In this document: positions 1 to 9,328 of the stretch, one piece after another
Layout of the letters: each line of letters opens with the position of its first letter
Numbering within the stretch: position 1 is the stretch's first letter
Origin: Streptomyces beigongshangae
GTDB taxonomy: Bacteria; Actinomycetota; Actinomycetes; Streptomycetales; Streptomycetaceae
Reading direction: 5' to 3'
Length of the DNA stretch: 64,000 bases
Assembly: GCF_019710745.1 (NCBI RefSeq)
Contig: NZ_JAHKJW010000025.1
Location: forward strand, 19,815-83,814
Made by a program: the position numbers and the translations under genes
The notes under the pieces: generated by a model
What the model saw: only the letters and a program-made list of their open reading frames with translations
The model's database searches: none
What the model was told of the DNA's origin: nothing

Positions 1-374
1 CAGCTGGTGACTGCGATCGCGGCCTCGCCGGCGAAGCCCTGGCCCCATGCCGAGGTGGCGAAACGGTAGAAGAGGTTGAGAACCTTCATCCCATTCAGTT
101 CCATGGGCTTGACCCCGCAGAACCCCAGTTGCAGTGCAGAGTCATGGCGTCGGACAACCCAGTACCCGTATCCGCAGCTCTGCCACTGCTTGTTCCAGCG
201 CTGATAGAGCTCCCTGGCTTCTTCGGGCCGGGCGAGGGCGTCGGAGGAATTGTGCAGACAGGTTGCGGGGTCACTGTGGATCGCAAAGATCGCATCGATG
301 TCGGCTTCGGTCGGACGCCGCAGTGACAGTCGGGCGGTCAGCAGCTCTTCGCCTGCCAGGCTCCCATCGCTCAT
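1..374 (-). CDS. GNAT family N-acetyltransferase, 3' end cut by window edge
   Basis: Reading leftwards from ATG at 374 gives an open frame of 124 codons that reaches base 1 without a stop. The protein starts MSDGSLAGEELLTARLSLRR, the usual first strand of RimJ/RimL-like GNAT enzymes. It continues through a segment reading GYGYWVVRR and then FYRFATSAWGQGFAGEA, which matches the acetyl-CoA binding loop (Q/R-x-x-G-x-G/A). These enzymes move an acetyl group from acetyl-CoA to an amine, often a protein N-terminus or an antibiotic. The substrate here cannot be told. The C-terminal third lies outside the window. Confidence 0.85.
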   Translation of the reverse strand, partial: MSDGSLAGEELLTARLSLRRPTEADIDAIFAIHSDPATCLHNSSDALARPEEARELYQRWNKQWQSCGYGYWVVRRHDSALQLGFCGVKPMELNGMKVLNLFYRFATSAWGQGFAGEAAIAVTS

Positions 375-394
375 ACGAAGATCGTAGAGCTGTA

Positions 395-904
395 TCAGGG
401 GGCCCTGGCGGGGTATTCGGTCCACTGACGGACGGGTGAGTCGGGCGCAAAGTTGGTTTTCGGTTCGGCACGGGCGTTGCGCCAGTGCAGGTAGGCGCCG
501 ACGGCGGCGTTCTGCCGGTTACGGCCTTCAGGCCGGCGTCGGCCAGCAGGGCGTCGAAGGCGGCTGTGAACTTCGCGTCTCGGTCCCGGATCAGGAACCT
601 GGCCCTGCTGCCCGCGTCCTCCAGGTCCATGGCGAGGTTGCGGCCGAGCTGCACGATCCACTGTGCGGTCGGGTGCGCGGTTGCGCGGTTGCGCGGTTGC
701 GCGGTTGCGCCCAGGATCCGGACGCGCCGGCTGGAGTGCTCGATGACGGCGAAGACGTACAAGGCGCGCCCCGGTCAGTGTGCGGGTCTCGAAGAGGTCG
801 CAGGCCAGCAGCACGTCGGCCCGCTCCCGGTGCGTGCGGCAGCTGACCGCCCTGATCACCACCGGCGGGGTGCCGCACCCGCACTTCCGGCAGCTGGCCG
901 GCAC
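395..904 (-). pseudogene. Remnant of integrase-type (IS481-like) transposase, frameshifted
   Basis: Two minus-strand frames together give an rve/DDE integrase core. One frame carries DVLLACDLFETRTLTGARL. After a shift near 770 the other carries YVFAVIEHSSRRVRILGATA and RFLIRDRDAKFTAAFDALLA, the strand and second-Asp region of integrase-fold transposases. The end, GAYLHWRNARAEPKTNFAPD in a third register, looks like the C-terminus of an IS630-type transposase, so the remnant may be a chimera. There is no intact start, no full DDE triad and no visible terminal repeats. It is dead by inspection. Confidence 0.75.
673..710. repeat. 8-bp tandem repeat array (ttgcgcgg) in integrase remnant
   Basis: The unit ttgcgcgg occurs three times perfectly (681-704), with a near copy before (gtgcgcgg, 673-680) and a partial copy after (705-710). 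On the coding strand it adds eight residues between GATA and HPTAQW, so it looks like an in-frame 24-bp expansion within the integrase core. Confidence 0.9.
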
Positions 905-1169
905 GGGCGAGGGTCCGGCCGCCCAGATGGCCTGGCAGCGGGCCCTCGCAGACGTCCACGCCGCCTACCGGCCCAGCCCTCCCCCACCCGGCGCCCGGCG
1001 CCCGGCGCCCGGCCGCACGGAATCAGCCCATGGGCGGGCGCCCGCCCATGGGCTCGATCTTTCCCGGGCGCCGTGTGGGGGCCGGTAAGGTGGCGATCTT
1101 CGGGCGGCTCGACTCCCGGAGTCCCGGAGACGGCTGCCTGCCGCCGACTTCCTGCGCGGACGCCGGGCC

Positions 1170-1544
1170 TTGTGGTGGAGTGTGGGGCCTGTCGGTGAGC
1201 TTACGGTCCTGCTGGTTCACCGGCGCTTCCTTCGCCGCAGCCGCTACCCCAGGGGGTGGCTCGGGTTGAGGCCGGACCTGCCGTTCACCGCTGAGTTGGT
1301 CATCATCAAGGGCCACGAGGAACAGCGCATCGCGGTGAAGGACATCCAGATGTGGCCCTCCCATCTGGCCCTGCTGCCGGATCGCAGGTTCTTGCTGGTG
1401 AGCAGCCGCACCTCCCGAAGTGCGGCCGAGGATCTGTGGAAGCCCAATACGGTGCTGTTCTCCCCTTCGGGTACCCCTGAGGCCGAGTTCTGCGTCGGTG
1501 ATGACATTCCCGCCCTGGTCACCGACTCCGGCGGGAGCATCTGA
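1170..1544 (+). pseudogene. Fragment of a beta-propeller-like hypothetical protein
   Basis: The last 80 or so residues look coding: ELVIIKGHEEQRIAVKDIQM, then SHLALLPDRRFLLVSSRTSR, then a strand-rich end with SPSGTPEAEFCVGDDIPALV. The pattern of short strands with LLPDGR-like turns resembles WD40-like hypothetical proteins common in Streptomyces. The first 40 residues look non-coding, and the next bases run straight into a P450 fragment in another frame. I read this as an internal piece of a larger gene joined to the P450 piece. Function is unknown. Confidence 0.4.
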
Positions 1545-1550
1545 ACGGCC

Positions 1551-1978
1551 TAGCCTGGCTGCGCGCCGATCTCACCCGGATGCCCGGGGCCGTCGAGGAG
1601 TTCCTGCGCTACGACTCCCCCATCTGTATGGCCACCACCCGCTTCACCACCGAGCCGGTGGACGTCGGCGGGGTGGAGATCCCGCAGGACGAGCTCGTGC
1701 TGCTGTCCCTCGGCGCGGCCAACCGCGACCCGGCGCGCTTCCAGGACCCCGACCGCCTCATCCTCGACCGCCGGGACGCCGGCCATCTCGCCTTCGGCGG
1801 TGGCATCCACCGCTGCCTCGGGGCCCTGCTCGGCAAGCTGGAGACCGAGATCGCGCTCACCGCGCTCCTCACCCGCTTCCCCGGAACGACCCTGGCCTGC
1901 CAGGAGCGCGACCTGCGCTGGCGCAACACGATGATGCTGCGCGGCTTGGAGGCGCTGCCCCTCACCCTGCGCCGCTGA
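1551..1978 (+). pseudogene. Cytochrome P450, C-terminal third only
   Basis: The frame begins without a proper start and encodes about 140 of the usual 400 residues. It has the K-helix ExxR motif in AVEEFLRYDSP and the haem-binding loop FGGGIHRCLGALLGKLE with its cysteine ligand. The oxygen-binding I-helix and everything before it are absent, so it cannot be an active monooxygenase. It is a 5'-truncated relic that ends at its natural stop (LPLTLRR). Its neighbours on both sides are also fragments. Confidence 0.9.
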
Positions 1979-2189
1979 CCCCCGCCCTGACCGTGCCGCC
2001 CTCACCGCCTCCCGCACCGTCGTGGCCTGGGCCGAGCGGTCAAGGAGAACGGGACACGGGGTGCGCAGGGTGGAACCGCGCCAGACGTACGACAGGCGAA
2101 CGGGCCGCCGACCGACGCCGATCCGCCGGTCCGCCGGTCAGGCGCCCGCCCGGGACCGTGAGATCGGGTGCCCTGGGGGTGGGGTGAAT

Positions 2190-2711
2190 ATGGTGAAGCG
2201 GCGCCCTGGCACCACGCCGACGCTGGAGGAAGTGGCCGCGCTTGCCGGGGTGGGGCGGGGCACGGTCTCCCGCGTCATCAACAACGCGACCGGTGTCAAG
2301 GAGTCGACCCGGCGTGCGGTGCAGCAGGCCATCGCCGAGCTGGGCTACGTGCCCGACCTGGCGGCCCGTTCACCGGCGGGGCGGCGCGCGGACGCCGTGG
2401 CGCTGGCGATCACCGAGAAGGACTGGCGCAAGTTCGGGGAGCCGTTCTTCTCGGAGGTGGTGCGCACGGTCGGCGACGCGCTGGCGGACACCTCGGTACA
2501 GCTGCTGCTCACCCTGGTCCGCTCGGACGCCGAGCGGACCAGGTTCGTCGAGTACGCGCGCGGCGGCCGGATCGACGGGGTGCTGCTGATGTCCGTGCAC
2601 GCCGAGGACCCGCGGCCCGACATGCTCGCCGACGCCGGGCTGCCCACGGTGTGCTCGGCCGCCGGATACGGCCGCGGCTTCGGCGAGTCGTTCCCGTGGC
2701 AGCGGGCGTGA
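2190..2711 (+). pseudogene. LacI-family transcriptional regulator, truncated after about 170 residues
   Basis: ATG at 2190 starts MVKRRPGTTPTLEEVAALAG. The LacI helix-turn-helix and hinge follow (GRGTVSRVINNATGVKESTR, then AIAELGYVPDLAARS), then the first half of the periplasmic-binding-like sensor domain through RIDGVLLMSVHAEDPRPDML. Family members have about 340 residues. Here the frame leaves the family after GLPTV and stops at 2711. DNA binding might survive, but the C-terminal lobe needed for effector binding and dimerisation is missing. A separate LacI C-terminal piece lies at 53067-53363 and need not come from the same gene. Confidence 0.85.
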
Positions 2712-2721
2712 CGTCGGCGCC

Positions 2722-2766
2722 GGTGCCGGGGCGGCGTTGTGGCGGACCTGTTGCCGCCCCGGCACC
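2722..2766. terminator. Bidirectional terminator hairpin
   Basis: Perfect inverted repeat of 14 bases, ggtgccggggcggc and its complement at 2753-2766, around a 17-base loop. It sits between the stop of the truncated LacI gene (2711) and the stop of the convergent secreted-protein gene (2776), so it can serve both. Confidence 0.75.
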
Positions 2767-2775
2767 GGACCGGGC

Positions 2776-3138
2776 TCAAGAGACCCGTCTGACGGTCCAG
2801 GCGTTGTTGTTCAGGCTGGGCACCGAGGAGTAGCGGCAGCTCTGGCTGTAGTACTCGCGGATCTGGATCCAACCCGCCGGCTGGAACGTCGAGGCGCAGA
2901 TCGCGACCTCGGTGCCGATCGGGTAGCCGTCCAGCTGCTTGATCTGCTTGCGGTTGGGCTCGAAGCCGCCGCACTGGGAACTGCTCGACCACGAGACGTC
3001 GGCCCAGCCGCTCGGCGTGAGCTGGCTGTGACAGATGCTCAGAGTGTCACCCGGGGCGGCTGACGCGGGTGCCGCGGTCAGGGTGACAGCGGCACCGGCC
3101 GCGGCAAGGGCCATCAGGATGTTCCGTGCAGCACTCAT
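2776..3138 (-). CDS. Small secreted hypothetical protein
   Basis: 120 residues. The N-terminus (MSAARNILMALAAAGAAVTL and TAAPASAA) is a clear Sec signal peptide with an AxA cleavage site near residue 27. The mature part has four cysteines (ICHS, QCGGF, ICAST, SCRYS) that could form two disulfides, and it is rich in Ser, Trp and Tyr. I do not recognise the family. The frame is intact and ends beside a strong terminator, so the gene is probably expressed alone. It probably acts outside the cell, but its role is unknown. Confidence 0.75.
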   Translation of the reverse strand: MSAARNILMALAAAGAAVTLTAAPASAAPGDTLSICHSQLTPSGWADVSWSSSSQCGGFEPNRKQIKQLDGYPIGTEVAICASTFQPAGWIQIREYYSQSCRYSSVPSLNNNAWTVRRVS

Positions 3139-3431
3139 GAGGTCTCCCAGTGATGATGATCGGCGATCATGGCCGTGCGGACATCATTCTCGCGTGGCAT
3201 GAACGCGTCGAACAGTGACTTTCGGGTCGGCGCATATCACCGAAAAACGGCGTTTGCCGGTGTCCACCCCGCTCTCGGCCGCCCCCGCGCACCGGATCCT
3301 CCGTACAGCGGGTCGCCGCCGGGTGCGGGCGGAGGTGCCGTCGTTCTCCTCGGGCACACCGGCCGCACACCACTGCGGCAGTGGTCATCGACCCGCACAG
3401 GGCGGACGCGGTCGCGCAGCACCGGCATCGC

Positions 3432-3815
3432 CTACGAAGCGGTACCTCGGACAACACCGATCACGTCGGCCTCAGCCACAGCCACACAACCCGCTCCGAG
3501 GGCGAGGACCCCGGCGGCGCGGGCCCCGGTCATGTCGGCGGGGCTGTCACCGACGAGTACCGCGTGCTGCGGGCCGACGCTCAGCTGGTTCAGGGCGAGG
3601 TGCAGTCCGTCGGGAGCCGGTTTGGGTGGAGCGTCCTGCCGGGTGACGACGACCTCCAGCAGCTCGGACAGGGCCTACGGCAGCAGCCACCGCAGACGGC
3701 CGGGGTCCTGGAGCGTGACCACGCCGGTGGCCACGCCCTGAGCGCGCAGGGCCAGCAGGCCGGAGAGCACCCCGGGAAACAGCTGGACGGGAGTGGCGGA
3801 CAGGGCGCCGTCCCA
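3432..3815 (-). pseudogene. HAD-superfamily phosphatase remnant with internal stop
   Basis: Read on the minus strand, the segment gives LFPGVLSGLLALRAQGVATG, then VVVTRQDAPPKPAPDGLHLA, then AVLVGDSPADMTGARAAGVL. These are the cap, motif III (K in PPKPAP) and motif IV (GDSPADM) of HAD hydrolases. A TAG interrupts the frame just after RLRWLLP, and the N-terminal DxDGT nucleophile motif is missing. The 3' end is natural (VVRGTAS then TAG at 3432). The enzyme would have been a phosphoglycolate phosphatase-like hydrolase but is inactive. Confidence 0.8.
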
Positions 3816-4082
3816 CTAGCGGTTGCACGCGTCGTACCCGGTCAGCCGACTGCCTTGCAGACAGGCGGCCGCCGGCCGCGGGAGGCCGCACCAACGGCAT
3901 CCGGAAGGTGGATGCGGTCCGCTGGGCTGCCGGCACAGCGTGCAGGGCACGCCGTCGGTGCGGTCGGTGGTGGAACGCCGTGGGTCGACGGCAGCTCCTT
4001 TGCGGAGAGGGCAGCGCAAGGGGGACACCTGGGATGAGGGGGGCGGACTGCGGCGGCGGATGGTTCTGCAGATGGACCGGCC

Positions 4083-4130
4083 GCCCTGCGCTTCACCCCG
4101 ACCAACGCCTCCTGGGCCAACCCGACCGAG
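4083..4130 (+). pseudogene. Short IS630-type transposase fragment
   Basis: Sixteen codons read ALRFTPTNASWANPTE. The motif FTPTxASWANPxE is the conserved block around the last catalytic acidic residue of IS630 transposases. It recurs as FTPTYASWANPIEAHF in the larger remnant at 38922-39310 of this window. The frame stays open downstream (MWRTPVAGVCAELDHC), but that sequence is not transposase-like, so the piece seems to be joined to unrelated DNA. Confidence 0.5.
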
Positions 4131-4289
4131 GACCCCGGTCAGCAGCCGGACCTCCAGGTCTACCCGATGTGGCGCACCCCGGTCGCGGGCGTCTGCGCCG
4201 AGCTGGACCACTGCACCCGGGGCGGGCCGGTCCCGGTCCCGAGGACGCTGCTGCGCCGTGCCTACACCTACGACGTCTTCGGCGCCCTC

Positions 4290-4473
4290 CGCAAAGGCCG
4301 GCACCGGGGTACGCCATGTCCTCCTGCACGCCGACTCCGACACCATCCGGGCCCTCATCGAGAGCAGCATGGAGTTCGCCGACGGTGTCGTGCCGACCGG
4401 CGAGGGCGTTCGCACGTCCGGCCCCGTGCCCTCGTCCGCGGGCTCCCCGGACTTCGTCCCGCAGAGGGGGTGA
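4290..4473 (+). pseudogene. Possible C-terminal fragment of a P-loop kinase-like protein
   Basis: One frame carries VRHVLLHADSDTIRALIESS followed by an unremarkable tail and a stop at 4473. The pattern VLLHADxDTxRxxIE resembles the LID region of small AAA/gluconate-kinase-like proteins. No P-loop is present and the upstream frame looks non-coding. It is a fragment at best. Confidence 0.3.
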
Positions 4474-4480
4474 AACCGGA

Positions 4481-4849
4481 TCAGGCGTAGGTGCACCCGC
4501 GCATCTGCACCGCGGTGTCGGACAGCCAAGCCTCGGCGCAAGTGATTGTCTGATCGTAGTAATACCTGGGGAACATACCTCCCGAAGGAGGGACAGAAAT
4601 AGGGTCAACGATCAGGACGCGGACGTGAAACACGTAAGGGCCGCCGTCGTCGATGAAGGGCGTGCAGTTCTCCACCGAGCCGAGAAAAGAAGCAGGAGGG
4701 GTGGGCGGCCTGTTCAGAACCTGCGTTCTGATCTTGTCGCAGGTGATGTCGGTCGCGGCGTGGACTTCCGGGGTAGTGGTTCCGAGAGTGCCGGCCGCAG
4801 CCGCAGTCACAGCCGCAGTGGTCAGAAGGCGACGTAAACAGACTCGCAT
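4481..4849 (-). CDS. Secreted hypothetical protein
   Basis: The best start is ATG 4849, preceded by the strong ribosome site AAGGAGG. The longer open frame upstream looks non-coding. The 122-residue product begins MRVCLRRLLTTAAVTAAAAG and has a signal peptide ending near VHA. The mature part has four cysteines (ITCDKI, ENCTPF, ITCAEA, RGCTYA) and a hydrophobic strand VFHVRVLIVDP. The composition fits a small disulfide-bonded exported protein. I do not recognise the family. Confidence 0.75.
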   Translation of the reverse strand: MRVCLRRLLTTAAVTAAAAGTLGTTTPEVHAATDITCDKIRTQVLNRPPTPPASFLGSVENCTPFIDDGGPYVFHVRVLIVDPISVPPSGGMFPRYYYDQTITCAEAWLSDTAVQMRGCTYA

Positions 4850-4961
4850 GGTCCTCCTTGCGTGAACCCGGGACGGGCTTGTGTGAACCTGGGAGGCGGC
4901 ATGGTGCGGTAGCGCGTCTGGAGTCTCTTTGCCTGCCGCCGCCCGCGCCAGGCAGGAATGA

Positions 4962-5697
4962 GGCAACTTCCGAAGGCTGACATACCTGCTCAGCGCTCTG
5001 ACGACCCTCAACGACCCCGACCTGCACCACATCGTCCTGGGCCCCAACACCCGAACCGTCTGGTGGGCCTACGACAACAGTGTCGCCGACGAGGACGGCT
5101 GGACCATCCTCCACCTCTCCCCTGGGGCCGCCGCCGAGATGGCCTCGGACCAGCCCCACCTGATCCAGGACCGCATGGACAACCCGGAGTGGTACGCCGA
5201 GGGCAACGGCGACGTCGACACGGACCAGGAAGCGCTGGACGAGTGCACGGCCATCTTGCGACTGTCCCTGCCAGAGGAGCCGGACCGGGCCGCCTCGGGG
5301 ATCGAGGCCAAGCGGCGGGCGCTCGGTATGGAGGGTGCGCTGTGGCAGCGGGCGTACGCCAGCCCGGCGCGGGACCTCGTCGGCAGTGAGCGCAGGAGGG
5401 AAGACCCGTGCCACCCGCCAGTTCGGCGTGACCGACGTACGGATTGGACGGATCATCCGCGAGGACGACCAGCGCCCAACAGCCAAGCAGACCACCGAAG
5501 GCAACAAGACAGTCCGCAAGGTGCCACACGACCAGCCCGGCTCCCTCGCGATGCTCCTCGACGCGAAAGTGGGCAGCGACGACCTCTTCTTCGACCTGCT
5601 CCGGTTCTTGAGCATGAAGGGTCTGGAGCGAGATCCCGCCCGGCTCGGTGGACTGGCGCAATCCTTTACAGAACAGGTCAGGACTCAGACTGGCTGA
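4962..5697 (+). pseudogene. Frameshifted hypothetical protein with C-terminal HTH-like segment
   Basis: The first frame, from about 4962, gives coding-like sequence without a start codon (LTYLLSALTTLNDPDLHHIV, then VLGPNTRTVWWAYDNSVADE) through ALWQRAYASPARDLVG near 5390. The sequence then makes sense only in another frame (ATRQFGVTDVRIGRIIREDD), which ends at 5697 with LAQSFTEQVRTQTG. Together they look like one protein of about 240 residues whose second half carries a helix-turn-helix. It has lost its start and has one frameshift near 5395-5410. The family is not recognised. Such proteins occur on Streptomyces plasmids and integrated elements. Confidence 0.5.
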
Positions 5698-5769
5698 ACC
5701 TGTCGCCTCCTGTTCCCGTCCCTGGCACGCGGACGGGAACAGGCGGGAGGCCCGACCGCCGCGATTTTG

Positions 5770-6140
5770 GCCTGTACCCCGGGGCGCCGACCGCGTTGCG
5801 CGCCGAGTGCCAGTGCACCTGGCATGGTTCCTCCCGTCCTGTCGGCGACAGCCCGGCGGCGGCTGCAGCCGCCGTGAAGGCCGACTGGGACAAGCACATC
5901 GCGGCAGAGACCGGGGCGACGTACCCGGTGGACGTAGCCAACGCACTGGACGACCTGTTCGCCCGGCTGCACGCGCTGGCCCAGGAGCACCCGCGCGCCG
6001 CCTTGGCCGCGCCGCGCGAGCCGGAGGAGCGAACCGAGGCGTTGAGGGTGTTCGCTGTGGCTCGCGCCCGGCACCGGAAGGTGCCCTGGCAGAAGGTCGC
6101 CGACGCGCTCGGAGTCACCCGCCAGTCCGCTCAGTGTCGA
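5770..6140 (+). pseudogene. HTH-domain hypothetical protein, 3' truncated at a transposase junction
   Basis: The frame encodes AECQCTWHGSS, VKADWDKHIAAETGATYPVD, VANALDDLFARLHALAQEHP and finally RKVPWQKVADALGVTRQSAQ, a helix-turn-helix that in related proteins is followed by a few closing residues. Just after QSAQ the sequence becomes the antisense of a transposase fragment (from about 6135). The gene was therefore cut by that insertion or deletion. No start codon is evident near a ribosome site. The role was probably DNA binding. Confidence 0.55.
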
Positions 6141-6366
6141 TGCGCCCGAGGTCGAAGCCGCCGTACAACCCGCCGTGCCCACGCCGGTGTTCGGGCAACA
6201 GTGTCAGGTCGACAGGCGACTTCACCGGACCGCCCGCGCACAACACCGCGTCACACAACTCGAACAGCTCATCGCGCCGGGCGGTCAGACACGCATAGAA
6301 CTCGCGTCTGAAGCGTGACGCTTGCGCGAACGCCTCCCGCCGGGGCCCGGATAGGAGCAGACCCAT
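6115..6366 (-). pseudogene. N-terminal fragment of NF041680-type (IS701-like) transposase
   Basis: ATG at 6366 gives MGLLLSGPRREAFAQASRFR, then FYACLTARRDELFELCDAVL and KSPVDLTLLPEHRRGHGGLY. This is the start of the transposase family often annotated NF041680 in Streptomyces. Only about 75 of more than 400 residues remain before the frame runs into the end of the neighbouring HTH gene fragment. The catalytic region is absent. Confidence 0.75.
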
Positions 6367-6653
6367 CTCCACGCCCTTCGTGCTGATCAGATACCTGAAC
6401 CGATACGGCACACGATGGCGCGAAGGCCGCCCGCAAGACCGGTGAACAGCACGGACCCGCCTCAAGTACGAGCCACGTTCGAGGGCCTCGGACCACGGGG
6501 TAAATCGGTGAGGTCGCAGCTCTTCCCAGATGAGATCTCCGTGACTGTGCTCGTTGGTTGATCAGCCCGGCTACATGTCGACGTCTGCGCCTTGCGTCAC
6601 AGCAAGCCCTTAGTCTGCCGGGAAGAGATGACCGCGATACCGGAGGGGTGCGG

Positions 6654-7253
6654 ATGTCGGGCCCGGACTGGATGTACGGGGCAGACTTGCCGTTGCTGAG
6701 CATCACGTTCGCGCGCGATATCACTGCGCGGGAGCTCTTGGAGCGGATGGGCGCGCACCGCGATGACATCGCCGTGCGCAGCCAGGAGGACTTCGACGAG
6801 GAGTTCGGTGACCTTGTCTTCGATGACGAGGGCTACGTGGTCAGCGCCGGCCGGTACGGCGAGTGGGCCTGGGCCTGGGAGCACAGCAGCCGGTGGTGTA
6901 TGGAGTCCGAGCAGTTGGTCTGTGACGTCTCGGCGGGGACGGCGGCCCTGGTGCTGCACGCCAACGAAAAGCCCATGGTGGAGATCCGTTATGCCGAGCA
7001 GGGACATCTGGTGACCGGCGTCAGTACACTCTTCGGCCTGGCGCCGGACGGGCGCGCCGGATCGACCCCCTGGCAGTTCGACCCGGTGCTGCAGTCTTTT
7101 GGAGCAGATCCCGCGAATAACGAGTACGGTCCGCTGGGCCTTCGAGGGCTGTTCTTTCGCCTCGCTGAAGAACTCGGGATCGGTCTGCCCCACGCCGATC
7201 TCATGGAGCGTCCGGTTCTCTGCACACAGTTAAATCCCCTCGGTCGCGAGTGA
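6654..7253 (+). CDS. DUF6461-like hypothetical protein
   Basis: ATG 6654 is chosen because a GGAGGGG ribosome site lies just before it. Upstream codons in the frame look non-coding. The 199-residue product begins MSGPDWMYGADLPLLSITFA. It is acidic, with WAWAWEHSSRWCM in the middle and GLRGLFFRLAEELGIGLPHA near the end. This layout fits the DUF6461 family, widespread in actinomycetes and sometimes near toxin-immunity loci. No catalytic motif, signal or membrane segment is visible, so it is probably cytosolic. Function is unknown. Confidence 0.75.
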   Translation: MSGPDWMYGADLPLLSITFARDITARELLERMGAHRDDIAVRSQEDFDEEFGDLVFDDEGYVVSAGRYGEWAWAWEHSSRWCMESEQLVCDVSAGTAALVLHANEKPMVEIRYAEQGHLVTGVSTLFGLAPDGRAGSTPWQFDPVLQSFGADPANNEYGPLGLRGLFFRLAEELGIGLPHADLMERPVLCTQLNPLGRE

Positions 7254-7517
7254 ACGCGAGCACCAGCACCTCGCCGGCAGGAATACGGCCTCACCGCCTG
7301 ATCACGACAATCACTCCAGCGGAACCACATCCACCCGAGATTTTAACCCTACGTAACCATGGAAGAAAAAGAACAAGCTGAACTTGCCATTTAACATCCG
7401 ACACCGAGCGCGTTTCATCTATGGCATATTCAGCGACGCTGAAGTGCCAGGTCACAGGTTGGTTCGAGGGTGGGCAAAGGCTTGGACCTCGGGTACTGCA
7501 ACGTGATCGAATAGGGG

Positions 7518-8105
7518 ATGACATCGTTCTGGACGGGCAAGCGGGTACGTCTGCGCGGCATCGAGCCCGACGACTGGACCGCGTTCATGCGCTTCGCTGT
7601 GGACGAGGAGCGGTTGGGAGATCTACTGCAACCGCCCCGGTCCGCCGAGGACTTCCGCGCCTGGGCGAAGGGACAGGCTGTCGCCCGGTCCGATGCAGAC
7701 TGCTTCGTGTTGGCTGTCGAGGCGCTCGATACGGGGGAGACAGTCGGCAGTATCGGCTCGCACCACGCTGATCCGCGTGCGGGCTGGTTCGAGTACGGCG
7801 TCACGACAGGCGCCGATCATCGGGGCAAGGGATATGCCGCGGAAGCAGTGGTGATGCTGCTGCGCTTCATGTTTGCCGAGCGGCGCTACCACAAGTGCCA
7901 AGCGCGGATCTTCGCCCACAACGAGGCGTCGCTGGCCCTTCACCGTCGGCTCGGCTTCGTGGAGGAGGGGCGCCTTCGCGACCACGTGTTCTTCGCCGGC
8001 CGTTACCACGATCTCGTCATGACGAGCATGCTCGCTGACGAATTCGCGCAGCTGCACTCGATGAACGAGCATCTGGATTTCGCCTCGAATGCATCTCGGA
8101 CTTGA
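7518..8105 (+). CDS. GNAT family N-acetyltransferase
   Basis: 195 residues. It starts MTSFWTGKRVRLRGIEPDDW, the first strand and helix of RimJ/RimL-type acetyltransferases. The acetyl-CoA binding loop is TGADHRGKGYAAEA (R-x-x-G-x-A pattern) near residue 100. The later motif ARIFAHNEASLALHRRLGF is the typical strand 5/helix 4 region, with the Asn and Tyr-like positions that line the active site. It probably acetylates a protein N-terminus or a small amine. It stands alone, with an IS110 remnant convergent downstream. Confidence 0.9.
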   Translation: MTSFWTGKRVRLRGIEPDDWTAFMRFAVDEERLGDLLQPPRSAEDFRAWAKGQAVARSDADCFVLAVEALDTGETVGSIGSHHADPRAGWFEYGVTTGADHRGKGYAAEAVVMLLRFMFAERRYHKCQARIFAHNEASLALHRRLGFVEEGRLRDHVFFAGRYHDLVMTSMLADEFAQLHSMNEHLDFASNASRT

Positions 8106-8170
8106 CCTGCATTCTTTCAGCTCAGCGGACGCGAAGGTCGAACTGGATAAATGACTTCCCAATGAAAATG

Positions 8171-9095
8171 TCAGGCAGCCGCCGTGACTGATGGTGCAGC
8201 CTGACAGCACGCTCCGTCGCGGATCACCGTCCACAGGACGTTGGTTCTGCGCCGGGCGAGGGACAGCACGGCCTGTTTGTGCCTCTTCCCCTCCGCACGC
8301 TTTCGCTCGTAGTACGCCCGCGACGCGGGACACGACCGCAGGCCGGCCATGGACGAGAGGTAGAAGTCCCGCAGGAGGCCGCGGTGATAGCGGCGGGATC
8401 GACGCATGTTGCCGCTGACGCGTCCGCAGTCGCGTGGAACGGGTGACAGGTCGGCGAAGGCGGCAAGCCGGTCGGCCGTGCCGAAGGGCTGCATGCCGCC
8501 ACCGGTCGCGGCGACGGAGGTGGCCCCGAGCACGGCGCCCATGCCGGGCAGGCAGCGGATCACCTCGGCGTGCGGGTGTTCGTGAAACCGGGCCTCGATG
8601 CGCCTGACGCCGCTGCGGCGGATCGCGGCCGGCGTCTGGTAACCGGTCGGCAGCAGAATCGGCCCCTTGTTGGTCGGGCTGAGCGAACGCTCCAGGACCG
8701 GGAAGATCTCCAGGAGCTGCTCCCGAAGCCGGTTGATCTGGCGGGTGCGGTCGTTGACGAGGTCGGTGCGACGTCTGACCAGAATCTTGAGGTCGACGGC
8801 TATCTCGTCGCCTGGCCGGAGCACACCGAGGTCCTTGCGCATGCGGGCCCGGTCGGCGACGACGAACGCGTCCTTGGCATCGGTCTTGCCCTGAGGCATC
8901 GGTCTTGCCCTGACCTCGGTAGGCAGTCGATGCCTGGTGAACGGCGAGTCCGGTCAGACAGACCATCGGCCGGCCATGACCTACCGGCAAACCGATGAGC
9001 AAGGCGGCTCCGCCGTGGTTGATGTCCACGGCCCAGAACACGTCCTGGGACAGTGCGAGTACGTCGCCGATCAGCTCCGGCAGCGCAGTCTCGGG
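8171..9095 (-). pseudogene. IS110-family transposase, 5' truncated and frameshifted
   Basis: The long 3' frame (8171-8899) carries KTDAKDAFVVADRARMRKDL, then RQINRLREQLLEIFPVLERS and the transposase_20 part (VIRCLPGMGAVLGATSVAAT, FADLSPVPRDCGRVSG). The upstream frame carries ALPELIGDVLALSQDVFWAV and ALLIGLPVGHGRPMV. The two would join at GQGKTDA if one copy of a 19-bp tandem duplication (8876-8913) were removed. The first 50 or so residues, with part of the DEDD catalytic set, are missing before about 9095. The element is inactive. Confidence 0.85.
8876..8913. repeat. 19-bp tandem duplication in IS110 transposase
   Basis: The 19-base unit starting ggcatcggtcttgccctga occurs twice head to tail (8876-8894 and 8895-8913). 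Because 19 is not a multiple of three, it breaks the reading frame between the N- and C-terminal parts of the transposase. Confidence 0.95.
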
Positions 9096-9328
9096 GGGAC
9101 TTGTGTCCTACGCCACGTCACGGAGGTGAACCGGCGGTGGCGCGGCTCCGTTGCTCCGGGTGGACCGGGTGAGCACCGGGTGAGCACCGGGTTGGACAGC
9201 CAGGCGGCGAGCCCGGTCCGCCCATCGTCCCCACAGACCCGTCGGCCCGTGCGCCGGGGCGTCCGCGTGCCGCCGACACGCACCTCCTCATCCGACCGTC
9301 ATCCCCCCGAGCGAGCCCGGAGTCGCCC

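Noticed and set aside
673..710. 8-bp repeats considered as a CRISPR or regulatory iteron
   Set aside because: There are no spacers, units are contiguous, and they lie inside a transposase frame in register.
1023..1364. 113-residue minus-strand ORF
   Set aside because: It overlaps the coding-like plus fragment at 1170-1544 and shows no family-like sequence.
2722..2766. Inverted repeat considered as a LacI operator
   Set aside because: It lies between two convergent stop codons, not in a promoter, so a terminator is the better reading.
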